Below are positions 44,801 to 52,480 of a stretch of DNA of 64,000 nt, piece by piece. The stretch's first letter is position 1. Each line of letters opens with the position of its first letter. The DNA lies in contig NZ_VIWV01000001.1 in NCBI RefSeq assembly GCF_007829875.1, positions 6,322,501 through 6,386,500 on the forward strand, read 5' to 3'. Made by a program: the position numbers and the translations under genes. The notes below the pieces were generated by a model. That model was not told the origin of the DNA. It ran no database searches and saw only the letters and a list, made by a program, of their open reading frames with translations. The DNA comes from Streptomyces capillispiralis (lineage in GTDB: Bacteria > Actinomycetota > Actinomycetes > Streptomycetales > Streptomycetaceae).

Positions 44801-44957
44801 CGCGCAGCACGTACGCGCACACCATCGCGATCGCCCCGTGCGCGAAGTTGAGCACCCCGGTCGCCCGGTACGTCACGATCAGGCCGATACCGGTGAGCGC
44901 GGCCGCCGCGCCCACCGACAGACCGGCCAGGGTCAGGTCGTACGTCAGGGAGGCCAT
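41856..44957 (-). CDS. LivH-LivM-LivG fusion: branched-chain amino-acid-type ABC permease/ATPase in one polypeptide
   Basis: 1033 aa from ATG 44957 (MASLTYDLTLAGLSVG). Residues 1-~290 form a LivH permease (GIGLIVTYRATGVLNFAHGA, typical family start). Residues ~296-590 form a LivM permease (VTGRGGQISLGQAAYAGLGA and RDHESGARAAGV, the EAA-like loop region). Residues ~600-803 are a Pro/Arg/Gly-rich disordered linker. Residues ~804-1033 form a LivG ATPase: Walker A VVGPNGAGKSTLF, RTFQQLAVFPTLTVAENVRVG, PTGTLRRVELARAL in place of the usual signature LSxGxQR, and Walker B VLLLDEPAAGLD. No stop or frameshift interrupts it. In most bacteria these are three genes. Substrate (amino acid, urea or other) is unknown; a LivK-type binding protein is encoded divergently at 46125. 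Confidence 0.88.
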   Translation of the reverse strand: MASLTYDLTLAGLSVGAAAALTGIGLIVTYRATGVLNFAHGAIAMVCAYVLRGCVVDWGWPLWWASALTLLVVAPGLGVVLERWVFRPLSVRGGDPARALVASIGVFVLLVGGAALLWGQGARDDAPVLVPADPWGQLAVVAVLAAGVGAVIRWTRFGRELRAVVDDRSLAVLAGVDADRVAAAGWAFGSFTAGLTGVLLAPYVRLDPYGLPLLVMEVVAVAVAARMRSLPVAVAVALGIGVAQSQLTRLHPSGWGEPLFQAVGANLFVVALLFAALVLPGAGARDALPRTAGGRAPTPPGVWIVAGVLFLLPLGFAGGDLHTAVQVPALGVVLLSLVVVTGRGGQISLGQAAYAGLGALFTALLAAGRFPGLPRLPELVALAVAVVLVAPLGVLTGWPAIGRRGLALALATFAVGVGVSRFVFDQPYATSGLSLGRPAGFDGDRAYYVLELALLACALTAAWALRRGRTGRALAAMRDHESGARAAGVRVPSLKLLAFVCGAALAALGGGMLGMGLRAFDPAAYDPVRGLLWFAAVVVLGADSALGALLAAALLVGLDAGTRGGVAAAVIGVLAVLAGRFPGGPHDVLRAAAERLRPARPPEPTPLGARVRHLLRGPEPAPVPVPVPAGATATGARRRRRGAPGGRYRVPGFPGRRHDRLAAGGAGGGGAAERPPVSPPGDRPRPPHPPKHRPGDRPPPEPTEHPPGGRPRLPASATAADRPPGGPPRRGAVPAGESAGTPSPRRTARRDDGTEATAREEAVTPGGTAARPLRDGPVRAAPGGPSPGSRRPAPAPADEPAAPPVLEARALRVRYGGFTALDGVDLGLVAGRVTAVVGPNGAGKSTLFHCLAGTLRPARGSVRLAGRDITRLPAHARTRLGIARTFQQLAVFPTLTVAENVRVGAEQGRPGDPRAVERTLRLLGLDGPVRARPAAGLPTGTLRRVELARALATGPRVLLLDEPAAGLDTAEVAALARILKALAADGTALLVVEHDPNLVAGLADVVHVMAAGRIVASGPPGRVLGSLGEAERP

Positions 44958-44968
44958 CGGCGAGGGCG

Positions 44969-45448
44969 TCAGCCGTCGGTCTCTTCGGCGGGTTCGCAGA
45001 TCGGGCAGGGCTCCAGCCCACCGTGCGCCACGCGCCGCGCGTCCACCACAACCGCCTCCGTCCTCCCCGCGACCAGCGGGCAGTCCGCGCGATGCCACAG
45101 CGTCCCGCCCGGCACCATCAGCATCTCCCCGCTGACCGCGACCGGCGCGTCGGCCGCCGCGCGGGGACCGTCGGCGCCTTCCGGTGCCGCGGCCACGAGT
45201 AGCCCGTACAACTCCTCCACGCGCGCGGCGGCGAGCGCGCCGCGCCCCTGGGCCAGCAGCACCGCACCCGCGACGATCAGCGCGGCGCCCGGGACAGTGC
45301 AGGAGGCCAGATAGGGCAGCTGCCGTTCGGCGTACCGCTCACCCGAGACGCCGTACCAGCCGAGGACGCACAGCACCGCACCGGCGGCGAGCACGGCCCA
45401 GCCGGCCCACAGGACGGGGTGCGCGGTCCGCAGTCGGGCTGTCCGCAT
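44969..45448 (-). CDS. small membrane protein with C-terminal Cys/His motif
   Basis: 159 aa from ATG 45448 (gggag 5 nt upstream); the adjacent ATG 45451 adds one Met. Two hydrophobic segments at residues ~10-33 (HPVLWAGWAVLAAGAVLCVLG) and ~45-68 (LASCTVPGAALIVAGAVLLA). The C-terminal ~50 residues contain LWHRADCPLVAGR and LEPCPICEP, an H-x3-C ... C-x2-C pattern suggesting a small zinc site, like Ada-type or other short zinc ribbons. It ends 11 nt before the fused Liv permease gene on the same strand, so co-transcription is likely and a role in that transporter is possible. Function unknown. Confidence 0.75.
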   Translation of the reverse strand: MRTARLRTAHPVLWAGWAVLAAGAVLCVLGWYGVSGERYAERQLPYLASCTVPGAALIVAGAVLLAQGRGALAAARVEELYGLLVAAAPEGADGPRAAADAPVAVSGEMLMVPGGTLWHRADCPLVAGRTEAVVVDARRVAHGGLEPCPICEPAEETDG

Positions 45449-45592
45449 CATGGCTCCCACGCGTCGGGGTCTGTGCACGTGCCTGCCCCGCCCCCGGCCG
45501 AGCCGGCCGACCGGTTGCACTATGCCCCCTGCGAGCCGACCCTGAAAACACCGGGCGCACACGGCCCGTACCGACACCCGATTGGTGAGCCA

Positions 45593-46159
45593 ATGGTTCT
45601 CGGCAGCGACCTCAGGCGGGGGAACGCGAGGAGGGGACACGGCCCACGGGCGGGGCGGGGCACGGCCCTCGCGGCAGCCGTGGCGCTGGTGCTCGCCCCG
45701 GCCCTCGCCGCGTGCGGTGACGGGGGCGGCGGCGACAGCCCGGTCCCCACCCAGACGGCGGAACGGACGCCGAGCGCACCGGGCAGCGCGCCCGCGGACC
45801 GGGCGGCGGCCGAGCGGGAGGTCAAGCAGAACTGGGAGAAGTTCTTCGACCCCAGGACGTCCCTGGACGACAAGAAGAAGCTCCTGCAGCACGGCCAGTT
45901 CATGGGCCCCGTCCTCGAGGCGTTCAGCGGCGACGAGCGCGGCGGGCAGGTCAAGGCGCAGGTCACGGAGGTCTCGTTCACCTCGCCGACCGAGGCGGAC
46001 GTCAAGTTCGCGCTGAGCCTCAAGGGCGTCACCGCCCTGCCGGACGCGTCCGGGAAGGCCATCGAGGAGGACGGCACCTGGAAGGTGTCCGTCAAGTCCC
46101 TGTGCGCGCTGGTGGAGCTGAGCGGTGATGGCTCGCCCCCGGCCATCCCGGGCTGCTGA
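45593..46159 (+). CDS. putative lipoprotein of unknown function
   Basis: 188 aa from ATG 45593. The signal sequence (GRGTALAAAVALVLAPALAAC) ends in a lipobox L-A-A-C with Cys41. The mature part starts with a Gly/Ser/Pro/Thr linker, then a ~110-residue domain: EREVKQNWEKFFDPRTSLDDKKKLL, a strand-rich centre VTEVSFTSPTEADVKFALSLKG and GTWKVSVKSLCALV. This resembles the NTF2-like secreted domains common in Streptomyces lipoproteins (inference). It overlaps the binding-protein gene by 35 nt, so the two are co-expressed, suggesting a link to the Liv-type transporter. Confidence 0.82.
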   Translation: MVLGSDLRRGNARRGHGPRAGRGTALAAAVALVLAPALAACGDGGGGDSPVPTQTAERTPSAPGSAPADRAAAEREVKQNWEKFFDPRTSLDDKKKLLQHGQFMGPVLEAFSGDERGGQVKAQVTEVSFTSPTEADVKFALSLKGVTALPDASGKAIEEDGTWKVSVKSLCALVELSGDGSPPAIPGC

Positions 46160-47429
46160 GGCACTCGCCGCGGCCCTGCTCCTCGTCCTGACCGCGGCCT
46201 GCGGCAGCCGCCTGCCGGAGAGCGACTTCGAGCACGACGGCCGCAGCCCGTCCGCCCCCGCCCGGGACACCGGCGAACCGGTCCGCGTGGGCATCGTCAC
46301 CAGCGCCACCAGCCCGGTCGGCGGCGGCGCCTTCACCGGCCCGCGCGACGGCGCGAAGGCCTGGTTCGACCGGCTCAACGCGCGCGGCGGCATCGCCGGA
46401 CGGCCCGTCGAGGTGCGGCTGTGCGACGACGGCGGCAGCGGCGTCGGCAACAACGAGTGCGTGCACCGGCTGATCGACGAGGACGAGGTCGTCGCCCTGG
46501 TGGCCACCACCGCCCTGGACTACGCGGGCGCCTCCCGCGTCTCCCGCGCGGGGGTGCCCGACATCGGCGGCCAGCCCATCGGCGCCGCGTACGACACCTA
46601 CCCGCACCTGTACAGCATCTACGGCAGCAGCGCGCCCAGGAACGGCACCCCCGGCTGGGACGGCGAGCTGTACGGCGGCACGGAGGTCTACCGCTACTTC
46701 GCGCGCGAGCACGGCGCCCGCACGGCCGCGGTCGTCTCCTACAACCAGTCGGCGTCCGCCGCCTACGCCCGGCTCGTCGAACGGGGGCTGAGGGCCGAGG
46801 GCTACCGGGTCGTCACCGAACGGGTCGACTTCGCGCTGCCCAACTTCCGCGCGGTGGCCGCCGACCTGAAGGAGCAGGGCGCCGACCTGGTCTTCGACGC
46901 CATCGACGGCCACGGCAACGCCCGGCTGTGCCAGGCCATGGACGACGTCGGCGCCCGGGTCACCGCCAAGGTCACCCACGCGCAGAACTGGACCTCCACC
47001 GTCGCCGAGGACCTCGCGGACGCGCCGCGCTGCCGCAACGCGCTGTGGGCGACCGGCTCCAGCCGCAACTTCGAGGACACCGGCCACCGGGCCGTACGCG
47101 CGTTCAGGGACGCCACGAAGGGGCTGCGGACGCACTCGCAGTGGCAGCTGGAGGGCTGGGCGGCCGCCCGCTGGTTCACCGAGGCGGCGACGTCCTGTGC
47201 GCGCACGGGCATCACCCGCGCGTGCGTCGACGCCCGGGTGAACGGCGCCGAGGGCTACACCGCCGGCGGGCTGCTGCTCCCCGTGTCGTTCAGGCCGTCG
47301 CCCGAGCCGCCGGGGACCAGCAGGGCCTGCCTGTCCGTGGCCCGCTGGCGGGACGGCGAGGGCTGGGTCACCCAGGGCGACATGAACCGCACCTGCTTCC
47401 GGGTGCCGCACCTGGCGTACGAGCCCTGA
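46125..47429 (+). CDS. branched-chain amino-acid-type ABC substrate-binding lipoprotein
   Basis: 434 aa from GTG 46125 (ggag seven bases upstream; ATG 46128 also possible). Signal with lipobox LTAAC, Cys26. Type I periplasmic-binding fold (LivK family): VRVGIVTSATSPVGGGAFTGPRDGAKAWFDRLNARGGIAGRPV near residues 50-95, then the DD-G-x-x-x-x-NNECVHRLI segment. It lies divergent from the LivHMG fusion and LivF genes about 1.2 kb away and is the obvious binding partner. Ligand not predictable from sequence. It converges tightly (12 nt) with ctaD. Confidence 0.92.
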   Translation: MMARPRPSRAAEALAAALLLVLTAACGSRLPESDFEHDGRSPSAPARDTGEPVRVGIVTSATSPVGGGAFTGPRDGAKAWFDRLNARGGIAGRPVEVRLCDDGGSGVGNNECVHRLIDEDEVVALVATTALDYAGASRVSRAGVPDIGGQPIGAAYDTYPHLYSIYGSSAPRNGTPGWDGELYGGTEVYRYFAREHGARTAAVVSYNQSASAAYARLVERGLRAEGYRVVTERVDFALPNFRAVAADLKEQGADLVFDAIDGHGNARLCQAMDDVGARVTAKVTHAQNWTSTVAEDLADAPRCRNALWATGSSRNFEDTGHRAVRAFRDATKGLRTHSQWQLEGWAAARWFTEAATSCARTGITRACVDARVNGAEGYTAGGLLLPVSFRPSPEPPGTSRACLSVARWRDGEGWVTQGDMNRTCFRVPHLAYEP

Positions 47430-47441
47430 CGCCCGCCGCCG

Positions 47442-49133
47442 TCAGCGGGGCTCGGGACCGGCTTGCTCGCTCCCTGGCTCCGGCTGGGAGGTCACGGCCG
47501 CGTACTCCGGGTGGTTCATGTCGAACGCCGGCGACTCCGAGCGGATCCGGGGCAGCGTCGTGAAGTTGTGCCGGGGCGGGGGGCACGAGGTGGCCCACTC
47601 CAGGGAGCGGCCGAAGCCCCACGGGTCGTCGACCTCGACCTTCTCGCCGTACTTGGCGGTCTTCCAGACGTTGTAGAGGAACGGCAGCGTGGAGAGGCCG
47701 AGCAGGAAGGCGCCGATGGTCGAGAGGGTGTTGAGCGCGGTGAAGCCGTCCGCCGCCAGGTAGTCGGAGTAACGGCGCGGCATGCCCTCGGCGCCCAGCC
47801 AGTGCTGCACCAGGAACGTGGTGTGGAAGCCGACGAAGAGGGTCCAGAACTGGATCTTGCCCAGCCGTTCGTCGAGCATCTTCCCGGTGAACTTGGGCCA
47901 CCAGAAGTAGAACCCGGCGAAGGTCGCGAAGACGACGGTGCCGAAGACGACGTAGTGGAAGTGGGCGACGACGAAGTACGAGTCCGTGACGTGGAAGTCC
48001 AGCGGCGGCGACGCGAGCAGCACCCCGGTCAGCCCGCCGAACAGGAACGACACCAGGAACCCGGTCGCCCACAGCATCGGCGTCTCGAAGGACAGCGAGC
48101 CCTTGATCATGGTGCCGGTCCAGTTGAAGAACTTCACGCCCGTCGGCACCGCGATCAGGAAGCTCATGAAGGAGAAGAACGGCAGCAGCACCGCACCGGT
48201 GGCGAACATGTGGTGCGCCCACACCACGACCGACAGGCCCGTGATGGCCATGGTGGCGCCCACCAGCGTCAGATAGCCGAACAGCGGCTTGCGGCTGAAG
48301 ACCGGGATGATCTCGGTGACGATGCCGAAGAACGGCAGCGCGATGATGTAGACCTCGGGATGGCCGAAGAACCAGAACAGGTGCTGCCACAGCAGCGCCC
48401 CGCCGTTCGCCGCCTCGAAGACGTGCGAGCCGAACCGCCGGTCCGACTCCAGCACCAGCAGCGCCGCCGCCAGCACCGGGAACGCCATCAGGATCAGGAT
48501 CGACGTGAACAGCGTGTTCCAGACGAACAGCGGCATCCGGAACATCGTCATCCCCGGGGCGCGCATCCCGACGATGGTGGCGATGAAGTTGACCGCGCCG
48601 AGGATGGTGCCGAAGCCGGACAGCGCCAGCCCCATGATCCACAGGTCGGGGCCGAGGCCCGGCGAGAAGTGCTCGCTGTTCAGCGGCGCGTACGCGAACC
48701 AGCCGTAGGCGGCCGGCCCCCCGGTCACCACCAGCGAGCCGAGCACGATCAGACCGCCGAACAGGAACAGCCAGTACGAGAACATGTTCAGCCGGGGGAA
48801 GGCCACGTCGGGCGCGCCGATCTGCAGCGGCATCAGCTCGTTGGCGAACCCGGCGAAGCTGGGCGTCGCGAACAGCAGCAGCATGATCGTGCCGTGCAGC
48901 GTGAACATCTGGTTGTACTGCTGGTTGTCGATGAGCTGAAGTCCCGGCCGGGCCAGCTCGGCCCGCATCAGCAGCGCCATCACGCCCGCGATCAGGAAGA
49001 ACACGAACGACGTGACCAGGTAGAGGTGGCCGATCCTCTTGTGGTCGGTGGTGGTCAGCCAGTCGATCACCACCCGCCCGCCCCGCTGCCGGCGCGCCGG
49101 CCGTGCCGCCGCGTGAACGGTCTGCGTCCCCAT
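47442..49133 (-). CDS. ctaD: cytochrome c oxidase subunit I (aa3 type)
   Basis: 563 aa, ATG 49133. Twelve transmembrane segments expected. Family landmarks: WLTTTDHKRIGHLYL at the start, the low-spin haem His in FTLHGTIMLLLF near residue 79, CuB ligands in FGHPEVYIIALPFFG near 259 (with the cross-linked Tyr) and WAHHMFATG near 306, and TDSYFVVAHFHYVVFG near 391 with haem a3 and haem a ligands. It reduces O2 to water and pumps protons. No genes for subunits II-IV or assembly factors are nearby, so this is either a second ctaD or a detached one. The terminal ~30 residues are polar. Confidence 0.95.
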   Translation of the reverse strand: MGTQTVHAAARPARRQRGGRVVIDWLTTTDHKRIGHLYLVTSFVFFLIAGVMALLMRAELARPGLQLIDNQQYNQMFTLHGTIMLLLFATPSFAGFANELMPLQIGAPDVAFPRLNMFSYWLFLFGGLIVLGSLVVTGGPAAYGWFAYAPLNSEHFSPGLGPDLWIMGLALSGFGTILGAVNFIATIVGMRAPGMTMFRMPLFVWNTLFTSILILMAFPVLAAALLVLESDRRFGSHVFEAANGGALLWQHLFWFFGHPEVYIIALPFFGIVTEIIPVFSRKPLFGYLTLVGATMAITGLSVVVWAHHMFATGAVLLPFFSFMSFLIAVPTGVKFFNWTGTMIKGSLSFETPMLWATGFLVSFLFGGLTGVLLASPPLDFHVTDSYFVVAHFHYVVFGTVVFATFAGFYFWWPKFTGKMLDERLGKIQFWTLFVGFHTTFLVQHWLGAEGMPRRYSDYLAADGFTALNTLSTIGAFLLGLSTLPFLYNVWKTAKYGEKVEVDDPWGFGRSLEWATSCPPPRHNFTTLPRIRSESPAFDMNHPEYAAVTSQPEPGSEQAGPEPR

Positions 49134-49552
49134 CGCTCGCCCCTTCGCTCATCGCGCGCCGGGCCCGCCGGAGCCCGTGCCACCTGTACCCCGGGCTCCT
49201 GCCATGATGCTCGCCCGCCCGCGCCGTCCGACAGGGAGGCGCGGCGGTCGTGTGACGGAAACGAGGAAATTCTGTGTGCATCCGCTTCCGTGATCATGCC
49301 TGGCGACGAAGGGGGAATAGGGCCCGGGGAGCCTTTCCGGCACTTTCCGCCGGGATTTATCGCGGCCGTGGTGTGACACGCGGGAATTCCGTTCGATTGC
49401 TGCGGAAGGCGTACCGAACCGCCCGTACGAGTGATGGCCGCCGTCATGACGTCTGTCGTGATCCTGTGACAGAAGTGTGACTGCGGAGGGATCCGGGCCG
49501 GTGTTCCCGGCGCGGACTTCCGCGATCAGGGGCCAGGGCATAGCGTGACGGT
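49134..49552. other. 419-nt intergenic region upstream of ctaD and the I78-like gene
   Basis: Promoter region for ctaD (minus) and the I78-like gene (plus). It is A/T-richer than average between 49270 and 49480 and holds repeated tgtgac-type words (tgtgacacg, tgtgacagaag, gtgtgactg) and a gaaattc/gaattcc pair. No gene is supported; overlapping short frames lack ribosome-binding sites. Confidence 0.5.
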
Positions 49553-49768
49553 ATGGCACCCATTCCGACACCCTCCGCGGAACCCCACGACACCCCGGAC
49601 TCCTATGTAGGCCTCGCCGCGGACCGGGCGGAGCGCCTCGCGCGCGAGCGCGGCTGGTCCACGGTGCGGGCACTGCCGCCGGGCGCGATCATCACCATGG
49701 AGTACCGCTCGGGGCGGCTGAACTTCGAGGTGAGGGACGGTCGCGTGGCGCGGGCCTGGAAGGGCTGA
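49553..49768 (+). CDS. peptidase inhibitor I78-like small protein
   Basis: 71 aa, ATG 49553. The C-terminal 50 residues, ALPPGAIITMEYRSGRLNFEVRDGRVARAWKG in character, match the I78/YMGG-type inhibitor pattern (P-G-x-x-x-T-M-x-Y-R-x-x-R-L-N-x-x-x-D/x-x-G-x-V). The usual Cys of secreted I78 members is absent, and there is no signal peptide, so it may act inside the cell. It could inhibit a chymotrypsin-like protease (two are encoded 8-11 kb away), but no link is visible. Followed at once by a strong hairpin. Confidence 0.72.
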   Translation: MAPIPTPSAEPHDTPDSYVGLAADRAERLARERGWSTVRALPPGAIITMEYRSGRLNFEVRDGRVARAWKG

Positions 49769-49783
49769 CACGCGGCGACGGCG

Positions 49784-49816
49784 ACGGCCCCGGTTCCCTG
49801 ACGGAACCGGGGCCGT
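49784..49816. terminator. bidirectional terminator
   Basis: ACGGCCCCGGTTCC (49784-49797), loop ctgac, GGAACCGGGGCCGT (49803-49816): 14 bp, perfect, between convergent stops at 49768 and 49850. Confidence 0.85.
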
Positions 49817-49849
49817 GCCCTGTCTGCCGGACGCTCCGCGCCGTCCGTC

Positions 49850-50854
49850 TCAGGGACGGGTCGCGGGTGTCGTGCCGCGCGGGTGACGCTCCGAGTGCGG
49901 CGGACGGCGACTGCCCGCCGGGGTGACCGGGGAGCGCTCCGCGCGGGTGGTGTGCGGGCCGGGCGCCAGATAGGCGGGCGACCGGGTGGCCGGACGGCCC
50001 GCGTGGAGCGGCTCGGGAGCCGGGTCAGGACGGTCGGTGAGCGGCTTGAGCGGGACGGGCCGCCCGACCGGGCCCGCCGCCGGTGCCCTCCCGCTCCAGC
50101 GCGCCCGCAACCGGTCGCGCAGGGCGAGGATCCGGGTCTCGGCGCGCGCGATCAGCGGCTCGAACCAGGGCAGCGCGAGCAGGATCAGCAGGCCGGCGAC
50201 CCAGCCCAGGATCACGTCGCTCAGCCAGTGGGTCCCGATGTAGACGGTGGACAGCCCCACGCCGAGCGAGGTCACCGCGGAGAGCGCGGACAGCCAGCGG
50301 CGGGCTCTCGGGGTGGAGGCCAGATAGGCCAGGATTCCCCAGGTCACCACGGCGTTGGCGGTGTGGCCGCTGGGAAATATATCGCCGCCGAGCCACATCT
50401 CGTTCGAGCCGATCTCGGTCGCGTAGTGCGGCCCCAGGCGCCCCATGCCGTACTTGGCGGCACCCACGGTGACGTTGAGCAGCAGCAGGGAGACGCCGAG
50501 GGCGAGCAGCGGGCGCAGGGTGTGCTGCCGCCAGGAGCGCCAGCCCAGCCAGGCCGCGACCATCACGGCGGTCGGTCCGCGCTGGCCGAGGACCACGTAG
50601 TAGTCGACGAAGGCGTGGATCTCGGACCACTGCTGGTAGGGGCGGAAGAACATCACCTGCCAGTCCAGCCGGACCAGCCAGGAGGTGATCAGCACGGCCC
50701 ACACGATCGCCAGGTAGAAGGCCAGGGCGGCGCCGAAAAGCACCACCCGGTGCCGGCTCATCCGCGGCACGCCGATGTGAGCCGGTCGTTCCGGCTCACG
50801 ATCCAGCCTCGCGAACACCCGGTCCAGACGGGTGGGCTTCCGTTCGGTACGCAC
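49850..50854 (-). CDS. PAP2-superfamily membrane phosphatase-like protein with altered catalytic motifs
   Basis: 334 aa from GTG 50854 (MRTERKPTRLDRVFARLDRE); a longer frame to ATG 50929 is possible. About five to six transmembrane helices in residues ~35-250. The PAP2 motif set is recognisable but changed: motif 1 is KYGMGRLGP (K-x6-G-P instead of K-x6-R-P), motif 2 PSGHTAN is intact, and motif 3 is STVYIGTHWLSD (S-T-x5-H-x3-D instead of S-R-x5-H-x3-D). Both phosphate-binding Arg residues are therefore missing while the catalytic His residues remain. A Pro/Arg-rich ~75-residue C-terminal tail follows. It could act on a lipid phosphate with altered specificity or be a transferase of the same fold. 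Confidence 0.85.
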   Translation of the reverse strand: MRTERKPTRLDRVFARLDREPERPAHIGVPRMSRHRVVLFGAALAFYLAIVWAVLITSWLVRLDWQVMFFRPYQQWSEIHAFVDYYVVLGQRGPTAVMVAAWLGWRSWRQHTLRPLLALGVSLLLLNVTVGAAKYGMGRLGPHYATEIGSNEMWLGGDIFPSGHTANAVVTWGILAYLASTPRARRWLSALSAVTSLGVGLSTVYIGTHWLSDVILGWVAGLLILLALPWFEPLIARAETRILALRDRLRARWSGRAPAAGPVGRPVPLKPLTDRPDPAPEPLHAGRPATRSPAYLAPGPHTTRAERSPVTPAGSRRPPHSERHPRGTTPATRP

Positions 50855-51091
50855 CCAATCGACGTTACAGCGAGTGAGCGCGGAACCCCCTCCAATCAGC
50901 GTCTTTGTGATGACGATGTGATGTGGCATTCCTCTCAGGAGGCTGTTTATCCGCAGCGAATCCGCAATCCCCGGCGCTACCGGCCTTCAATTCCTTTGAT
51001 CATTCAGGGTGACGGTTTTATCGCGCTTTTGAATTTGTTCACCCGGGCCTGGTGCGGAATTTCCCCGGTGCTCATCGGCCGTCCGGGCGGC
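50855..51091. other. A/T-rich intergenic patch
   Basis: From about 50940 to 51050 the base composition drops to near 50% GC (tttatcgcgcttttgaattt and similar), in contrast to 70-75% around it. Inverted words gggtgac (51008) and gttcaccc (51036) are separated by about 20 nt. It is upstream of the PAP2 gene and downstream of the mannosyltransferase gene. No gene is seen. Confidence 0.5.
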
Positions 51092-52480
51092 TCAGGGCGG
51101 CCCCGAGCCGTTCAGCCAGAACGCGCCGTACACCGCCGAGGCGACCGCGACCGGCCCCAGCACCAGCGCCGACCTGGGCGTACGCAGCCGGGCCAGGGCC
51201 AGGGCGAGGGGCAGCAGCAGGGGGAACGCGGGCATCAGCAGACGCGGCTTCGAGCCGAAGTAGCTCGACGCGCACAGGGCGAGCGCGGTGACGACACCGG
51301 CGTACACCAGCAGGGGGAGCGGCTGGCGCTGCCGTACGCAGACCACGTACAGCCACATCAGGAGGCCGACTCCGAGGAGCAGTCCGAGCCCCGCCGGGAC
51401 GGACGGGAGCGACGTGAACTTCCCGGCGACGAAGCGGGCGAAGGCGTATCCCCCGTCGAACCCGTTGCGCCATCCGGCCTGGACGTCGAGGTACCCCAGC
51501 GGACCGCTGCCGGTCCGGTGCCCGACCCACAGAACGTAACCGGCGGTCCCCAGGGGCGCGAGGAGCATGCCGAGCGCCCGGCGCACGCGGACACCGGGGG
51601 CGCGCGGACCGCGCCGGGCTCCGTCCGGTGTGCGGACGCGCCGGGCCGTCGCGGAAGGACCGGCGCGTTCGCCGGCCCGCGCGCCGTCCGCCGGTCCCGC
51701 GCTCCGTTGCCGCACGAAGGAGGGGCGGCGCGGCACGCTCTCCGCGCCTTCGGCGGAGCGGTCGCGCAGGAACGCTGCGGTCCCCGCCGCCCACACCGCC
51801 GCGACCACCGCCAGCCCCACCGGCCGGGTCAGTCCCGCCAGTCCCGCCAGGACCCCGGCCGTCACCCAGCGGCCCGTCAGCACCGCGTACAGCGACCAGG
51901 CGGCGAGCGCGGTGAACAGCGACTCGCTGTACGCCATCGACTGCACGACGCCCACCGGCAGCACCGCCCACAGCAGCACCGCGCACACCCCGGCCCGGCG
52001 CCCGTACACATGGTCGGCCACCGCGAAGATCCCCCAGGCCGCGGCGAGCGAGGCGAGCAGGGAGACGACGAACCCCCCGTCGGCGGGGGACAGCGGCGAC
52101 ACCGCCGCCACCAGCCGCTCCAGCCAGGGGAGCAGGGGGAAGAACGCCAGGTTGGAGTGCACGTCGCCGTTGGGCAGCCGCACCTCGTAGCCGTACCCCA
52201 GCTCCGCGACCCGGGTGTACCACAGGGCGTCCCAGCGGGCGGTCAGCAAGGTGTACGCGTCCTTGCCGCGCGCCTCGCTCCACAGGGCCAGGACGACCAG
52301 GCCCAGGGCACGCACGGCGGCGTACCCGAGGAGCGCCGGTGCGGCCCGGCGCAGTGCCCCGGGGCGGACCGGTGCGGCGCGCGTCTCGAGAACGTTCACG
52401 GGCCCGATTATCGACCGGGCGTGGAACCGCACCGTCCGGCGGAACGCGCGCACCCGGGCGAGGAGTGGTGTACGCCACAT
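51092..52480 (-). CDS. integral-membrane mannosyltransferase-like protein (PIG-V/GT-C type)
   Basis: 462 aa, ATG 52480. About ten transmembrane segments. GT-C landmark: WDALWYTRVAELGYGYE near residue 90, the acidic-aromatic loop of PIG-V-like mannosyltransferases (W-D-x-x-W-Y), followed by NLAFFPLLPWLERLV, a P-L-x-P-x-x-x segment. A ~70-residue charged Arg/Ala-rich loop (SVPRRPSFVRQRS onward) interrupts the membrane core near residue 255. The family uses polyprenyl-phosphate mannose to mannosylate lipids or proteins. Upstream it diverges from the MFS exporter gene (181 nt). Confidence 0.85.
   Translation of the reverse strand: MWRTPLLARVRAFRRTVRFHARSIIGPVNVLETRAAPVRPGALRRAAPALLGYAAVRALGLVVLALWSEARGKDAYTLLTARWDALWYTRVAELGYGYEVRLPNGDVHSNLAFFPLLPWLERLVAAVSPLSPADGGFVVSLLASLAAAWGIFAVADHVYGRRAGVCAVLLWAVLPVGVVQSMAYSESLFTALAAWSLYAVLTGRWVTAGVLAGLAGLTRPVGLAVVAAVWAAGTAAFLRDRSAEGAESVPRRPSFVRQRSAGPADGARAGERAGPSATARRVRTPDGARRGPRAPGVRVRRALGMLLAPLGTAGYVLWVGHRTGSGPLGYLDVQAGWRNGFDGGYAFARFVAGKFTSLPSVPAGLGLLLGVGLLMWLYVVCVRQRQPLPLLVYAGVVTALALCASSYFGSKPRLLMPAFPLLLPLALALARLRTPRSALVLGPVAVASAVYGAFWLNGSGPP

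Noticed and set aside
41191..45051. A 1286-aa continuous minus-strand frame covering livF and everything upstream
   Set aside because: Only its last 222 codons are LivF-like; the upstream part is the out-of-frame shadow of the LivHMG fusion, rich in Arg/Gly/Ala without domains.
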